A stretch of 64,000 bases of DNA from an uncultured Clostridium sp. (GTDB lineage: Bacteria; Bacillota; Clostridia; Clostridiales; Clostridiaceae). This document shows, one piece after another, positions 60,509 through 64,000 of this stretch; the stretch's first letter is position 1, and the number at the start of each line of letters is the position of its first letter. The stretch is from assembly GCA_937927335.1 (NCBI GenBank), contig CALBDU010000013.1, positions 12,927 through 76,926 of the forward strand. Reading direction: 5' to 3'. The notes under the pieces are model-generated. The model did not search any database. It was not told the origin of the DNA and saw only the letters and a program-made list of their open reading frames with translations. The position numbers were made by a program, and so were the translations under genes.

Positions 60509-61953
60509 GTTTAGCAAATTTTATCAAAAGAATTCAAGACATTATGAGAAAAGATAAAGGTGTTGGAACTAATGATGTTTTAATATTGGAACAGTTAGTA
60601 TGGCTTCTTTTTCTCTATGTTTATGATAATAAAGAAGAAGAGTGGGAGCTTTATGATGATGAATATGAATCTATCATACCAGAAGAGTTTAGGTGGAGAA
60701 ATTGGGCAATTGACCATAAGGACGGTAAAGCTCTTACAGGGGATACTTTACTTACTTTTATAGACCAGAAATTGTTACCTACTCTCAAAAATCTTGAAAT
60801 TGATGAAACAACTGATAAAAGAAAATCCATTGTTAAAAGCATCTTTGAAGACTCAAATAATTTCATGAAGAATGGGGTTTATTTTAGACAACTTATCAAT
60901 CTCATAAATGAAATGGATTTTGAGGATATTGAAGAGCGTCATGCATTTAATAACATATATGAAGACCTGCTTAAAGGATTACAAACTGCTGGCAACAATG
61001 GTCAGTACTTTACTCCACGTGCCTTAACTGAATTTACTGCAGAAATGGTAAATTTAAAGATTGGTGACACTGTAGCTGACTTTGCATCTGGTACTGGTGG
61101 ATTCTTAACAAGTGCATATGAAATTCTTAAAAAACAGGAAAAGACTGTAGAAGATAATGAAATAATTAATAAAAGTATATATGGTGCTGAAAAATTTCAT
61201 CTTCCATACCTTTTAGGCGTGACAAATCTTATTTTGCATGGTATTGACGTGCCAAATTTAGAACATAAAAACTCATTTTCGGACAATGTAAGAGAATTTA
61301 GTGACAAGGATAAATTCTCTGTAATTTTAATGAATCCACCATTCGGTTCTAAATCAGAAGACTCAGCAATACAGAGCAACTTTCCTGCTGAATTCCAGAC
61401 ATCTGAAACAGCAGACCTTTTTATGGCTCTTATAATGCATAGAATCAAAGTTAATGGTCGGGTAGGTATTATATTACCTGATGGATTTATGTTCGGTGAT
61501 GGGGTCAAACAAAGGCTAAAAGAGAAGCTACTTAATGAGTTTAATCTTCATACAATCATAAGACTTCCAGGCTCAGTATTTGCTCCGTATACTTCAATAT
61601 CAACAAATATTTTGTTTTTTGATTATAATCAAATTGGAACAGAAAATATTTGGTATTATGAACTTCCATTACCAGAGGGATACAAAGCTTTTTCAAAGAC
61701 AAAACCAATGCTTTCTAAACATTTTGACCCTGTAAGAGCATGGTGGAATGTGAGAAAGGAATCAGAATATAGCTGGAAAGTATCAAAAGATGAAGTTGTT
61801 AAAAGAGGATATAATCTTGATATTAAAAATCCTAATAAACCAGAAGAAGAATCTTATGACCCTATCATATTGCTACAGAAATACAATCAGATAAATAAAG
61901 AAATTGGCAGATTACAAGCGAATTTAATTACTGAACTCAAAAACTTATTATAG
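60505..61953 (+). CDS. hsdM: Type I DNA methyltransferase subunit M
   Basis: 482 aa, ATG with GGAGGG 8 bases upstream. The helical HsdM N-domain occupies about 1-140; NNGQYFTPRALTEF leads the methylase fold; motif I ADFASGTGGFLT near 190 binds S-adenosylmethionine; motif IV NPPF near 277 is the N6-adenine site. The C-terminal ~110 residues touch HsdS. It methylates adenine in the target; with HsdS it protects the genome and forms the recognition core of the restriction complex. The hsdS start is 12 bases after its stop. Confidence 0.96.
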   Translation: MSLANFIKRIQDIMRKDKGVGTNDVLILEQLVWLLFLYVYDNKEEEWELYDDEYESIIPEEFRWRNWAIDHKDGKALTGDTLLTFIDQKLLPTLKNLEIDETTDKRKSIVKSIFEDSNNFMKNGVYFRQLINLINEMDFEDIEERHAFNNIYEDLLKGLQTAGNNGQYFTPRALTEFTAEMVNLKIGDTVADFASGTGGFLTSAYEILKKQEKTVEDNEIINKSIYGAEKFHLPYLLGVTNLILHGIDVPNLEHKNSFSDNVREFSDKDKFSVILMNPPFGSKSEDSAIQSNFPAEFQTSETADLFMALIMHRIKVNGRVGIILPDGFMFGDGVKQRLKEKLLNEFNLHTIIRLPGSVFAPYTSISTNILFFDYNQIGTENIWYYELPLPEGYKAFSKTKPMLSKHFDPVRAWWNVRKESEYSWKVSKDEVVKRGYNLDIKNPNKPEEESYDPIILLQKYNQINKEIGRLQANLITELKNLL

Positions 61954-61965
61954 GAGGTGCAAGCA

Positions 61966-63666
61966 TTGAGCGTTCAAGTAGAAAATTTTGAAACCATCTT
62001 TGGAGCGAAAAATAATATTCAAGCTTTAAGAAATAAAGTGCTTGAACTTGCAATTCAAGGTAAGTTGGTTGAACAAGACATAAATGACGAGCCAGCATCA
62101 GAGTTATTGAAGAAGATTAAATCTGAAAGAAATAGATTGATGGAAGAGGGTATAATAAATAAACAAAAACCTCTTACACCTATTAGAGAAGATAACCTCT
62201 ATTTCAAAATTCCTGAGTGCTGGGAATGGGTTAGATTAGGGGAAGTTTGCAGTATATTTGGGCGTATTGGTTTTCGTGGTTATACAAAGAGTGATTTAGT
62301 TGAAGCTGGGAATGGTGCTATCAGTTTAAGCCCGTCAAATATTATCAATGATAAAATAAGTTATAATTTTTGTACTTATATCTCATGGCATAAGTATAAA
62401 GAATCCCCAGAAATTATGATTAACGAACAAGATATTATTCTTGTAAAAACTGGTTCTTCATATGGTAAATCTGCAATGGTAAATTGTTTACCTGAAAAAG
62501 CAACAATTAATCCTCAGCTTGTTGTATTAAAAAATATTTTATGTTTATCAAAATACCTAAATTATACCTTGAAGGCAAAAAATTCAAGATATCAATTTGA
62601 AGAATTTGTAATCGGAACATCTATTCCTACCTTTTCACAAACCAAATTAGCCGAATTGGTAATTCCTCTGCCACCTTTAAATGAGCAATATCGCATCGTA
62701 GATAAAATTGAATCCCTTATGGCTGAAATTGACACGCTTGAGGAATCAATACAGAAAAAAGAGCATATTGTGGAATTACTTCCCAAATCAGTTGTTGATA
62801 CAATCGGTAACTGTCAAACTGGTGAAGAACTAAAGGAGCAATTGCATTTTGTAATTGAAAATTTTCAAACTCTATTTCAAACGCCTGAATCAATGCAAGA
62901 ATTGCGAAATATTGTACTTCAATTAGCGATAGAAGGCAAATTAGTCCAACAGGACCCAATTGACGAGCCAGCATCAGTATTATTAAAGAATATTAAGACT
63001 GAAAAAGATAAATTGGTGAAAGAGGGCAAGATTAAGAAGGAAAAGCTATTACCAATAATTAAGAACGATGAAATTCCATTTAGAATTCCTGAAAGCTGGG
63101 AGTGGGTTAGATTAGGTAATATATGTAAAAAGATTGGAGCTGGAAGCACACCTACTGGCGGAAAATCAGTATATAAAGAGAATGGAGTTATGTTTATTAG
63201 GTCTCAAAATGTATATAATGATGGTTTACGGTTATCAAATGTTGCATTTATTGATGAAGCTATAAATAATAGAATGAGTGGTAGTCAAGTTGAAAGCAAA
63301 GATATATTGCTTAATATAACAGGAGCATCAATTGGTAGATGCTGTGTAGTTCCTGACGATTTTGGATATGCAAATGTTAATCAACATGTAACAATAATTA
63401 GATTGATAGATTCATCTGTGAAGGATTTTATACAAATAACTATGATTTCTAATTATATTCAAAAATTGATAATGGACGTTCAGGTAGGAGTGTCAAGAGA
63501 AGGTTTAAGTGGGGTAAAACTTTCAAATTTCATAATTCCTTTACCCCCCATTAAAGAGCAAATCCGCATTATGCAAAAGGTTAATTCTATTATGAGTCTA
63601 ATTGACCAGATGGAAGATAAAATGAGACATAAAGTTGACTTAACTGAAAAAATGGCTAATTTATAA
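61966..63666 (+). CDS. hsdS: Type I specificity subunit with two target-recognition domains
   Basis: 566 aa from TTG 61966, after AGGAGG. Two half-subunits repeat: ENFETIFGAKN / ENFQTLFQTPE, LELAIQGKLVEQD / LQLAIEGKLVQQD, IPECWEWVRLG / IPESWEWVRLG, then LPPLNEQYRIVDKI / LPPIKEQIRIMQKV. Each half has its own target-recognition domain (about 85-240 and 365-535), which reads one half of a split target. DNA repeats of gacgagccagcatcag at 62088-62103 and 62964-62979 lie inside the conserved parts. The target cannot be deduced from sequence. Confidence 0.93.
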   Translation: MSVQVENFETIFGAKNNIQALRNKVLELAIQGKLVEQDINDEPASELLKKIKSERNRLMEEGIINKQKPLTPIREDNLYFKIPECWEWVRLGEVCSIFGRIGFRGYTKSDLVEAGNGAISLSPSNIINDKISYNFCTYISWHKYKESPEIMINEQDIILVKTGSSYGKSAMVNCLPEKATINPQLVVLKNILCLSKYLNYTLKAKNSRYQFEEFVIGTSIPTFSQTKLAELVIPLPPLNEQYRIVDKIESLMAEIDTLEESIQKKEHIVELLPKSVVDTIGNCQTGEELKEQLHFVIENFQTLFQTPESMQELRNIVLQLAIEGKLVQQDPIDEPASVLLKNIKTEKDKLVKEGKIKKEKLLPIIKNDEIPFRIPESWEWVRLGNICKKIGAGSTPTGGKSVYKENGVMFIRSQNVYNDGLRLSNVAFIDEAINNRMSGSQVESKDILLNITGASIGRCCVVPDDFGYANVNQHVTIIRLIDSSVKDFIQITMISNYIQKLIMDVQVGVSREGLSGVKLSNFIIPLPPIKEQIRIMQKVNSIMSLIDQMEDKMRHKVDLTEKMANL

Positions 63667-63672
63667 AATAAG

Positions 63673-63692
63673 GACTGCAAAAGCAGTCTTTT
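63673..63692 (+). terminator. Terminator after hsdS
   Basis: GACTGC-AAAA-GCAGTC followed by TTTTATT, 7 bases after the stop. Confidence 0.82.
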
Positions 63693-63788
63693 ATTATCTA
63701 AAAAGAACTGTAAAAAGAAAATTACACATAAGAAGTGGAAGAACTTCAACCATATTATTGTAAGTATTTAGCTGACATTCTAAAATAT

Positions 63789-64000
63789 TGACCTTGCCTC
63801 AATAAAATAGACAGCAAGAATCCCTAATTATCTCATTAATTCTTAATATTACTATGAAGCCTCCAACAGCATAAGTGGAGGAATATATCCGTTTGTTGAA
63901 TGTGTCCTGTGACGATTGTAAAATAACTCAATATATTCAAAAACAGCTTTTTTAGCCTCAGCTCTGGTGTTAAAATTAAAATCATTTAACCATTCCATCT
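63789..64000 (-). mobile_element. End of an IS3-family insertion sequence
   Basis: The sequence at 63789-63813 begins tgaccttgcctc and continues AATAAAATAGACA, a typical IS3-family terminal inverted repeat (IS3/IS150-type ends begin TGACC or TGGAC). The transposase frame ends 38 bases inside it. The other end is outside the window. Confidence 0.78.
63852..64000 (-). CDS. IS3-family transposase (OrfB), C-terminal part
   Basis: The last 49 codons on the minus strand, ending with TAG at 63854-63852. They read MEWLNDFNFNTRAEAKKAVF, then EYIELFYNRHRTHSTNGYIP and LLEAS. The EYIE-x-FYN-R-x-R-x-H-S run is the conserved C-terminal tail of IS3-family integrase-core transposases, after the catalytic Glu. 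The DDE core is not in the window. It is the only plain transposase seen. Confidence 0.88.
   Translation of the reverse strand, partial: MEWLNDFNFNTRAEAKKAVFEYIELFYNRHRTHSTNGYIPPLMLLEAS

Larger units (their letters stand above)
48007..63788. mobile_element. Recombinase-trio island carrying type I R-M (right end not fixed)
   Basis: The left edge is set by the break in the UvrD-like gene at VDE. Inside lie three tyrosine recombinases with a coiled-coil partner, then small genes, RNase H, a regulator and hsdR-M-S. This gene order resembles Tn554 and other triple-recombinase (RIT) elements that use fixed sites and carry cargo behind the recombinases. The right edge is hidden: an IS3-family element begins at 63789 and the rest of the helicase gene is not seen. 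Confidence 0.6.

Noticed and set aside
63722..63731. ttacacataa as an inverted match of ttatgtataa at the left end (48007), a possible terminal repeat of the trio island
   Set aside because: Only ten AT-rich bases with one mismatch, and Tn554-type elements do not have terminal inverted repeats.
1..64000. CRISPR arrays, tRNA and rRNA genes
   Set aside because: No regularly spaced repeats of 25-40 bases, no cloverleaf-like sequences and no rRNA motifs were seen on reading; a tRNAscan-SE and CRISPR finder run would settle it.

Overview
The window looks like chromosomal DNA of an AT-rich, low-GC Gram-positive anaerobe of the Clostridia. The grounds are strong AGGAGG-type ribosome binding sites, frequent TTG/GTG starts, a ferrous-iron feo operon with a small FeoB-associated Cys-rich protein, a typical clostridial set of housekeeping genes (argS, gltX, gap, pncB, a DacF-like carboxypeptidase), and sporadic Tn554-like and large-serine-recombinase elements. 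No rRNA, tRNA or CRISPR array was seen. Species cannot be named from the sequence alone.

Layout. (1) About 1-25,980 is accessory DNA: a Cap15-like CBASS effector behind a gene cut by the window edge; a helicase / PD-(D/E)XK nuclease / small protein trio; a promoter-palindrome-controlled pair (163-aa unknown plus a coiled-coil DUF2325 protein); an Mfd RNA-polymerase-interacting-domain mini-gene that looks frameshifted; a DUF4839 lipoprotein; a 10.6-17.5 kb block of small unknown genes around a TOPRIM primase, with repeated promoter/leader modules and a short GC-rich hairpin after many genes; a four-gene McrBC-like (DUF2357) restriction operon on the minus strand; and a large serine recombinase. 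The accessory block stops where a YyaL/DUF255 thioredoxin-domain gene is broken by a 16-bp insertion exactly in its CxxC motif codons. (2) About 25,981-48,000 is core chromosome: argS, two RNase H-fold exonucleases, feoAB, a PilZ protein, a HAD phosphatase, gltX, a QueG-like Fe-S protein, gap, a beta-CASP nuclease, an M29 aminopeptidase, a D-Ala-D-Ala carboxypeptidase, a Nudix hydrolase, a DUF4430 surface protein and pncB. (3) About 48,000-63,788 is a second island inserted into a UvrD-family helicase gene at its Walker B codons (VDE). It opens with a trio of tyrosine recombinases plus a coiled-coil partner (Tn554/RIT-like), then an RNase H with a hybrid-binding domain, a small HTH protein with a duplicated operator, and a type I restriction-modification operon (hsdR, a RepL-like winged-helix gene, hsdM, hsdS). 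(4) The right end is the start of an IS3-family insertion sequence.

How it works together: both islands carry anti-phage genes (CBASS effector, helicase-nuclease, McrBC-like, type I R-M), each is tied to its own site-specific recombinase type, and each adjoins a host gene broken within codons of a highly conserved protein motif. The strongest novelty candidates are the helicase/nuclease/small-protein trio, the 163-aa + DUF2325 pair with its palindromic operator, the four-gene DUF2357 operon, the RepL-like gene buried in the hsd operon, and the promoter-plus-terminator leaders of argS and gltX that resemble T-box 3' modules without any room for Stem I.
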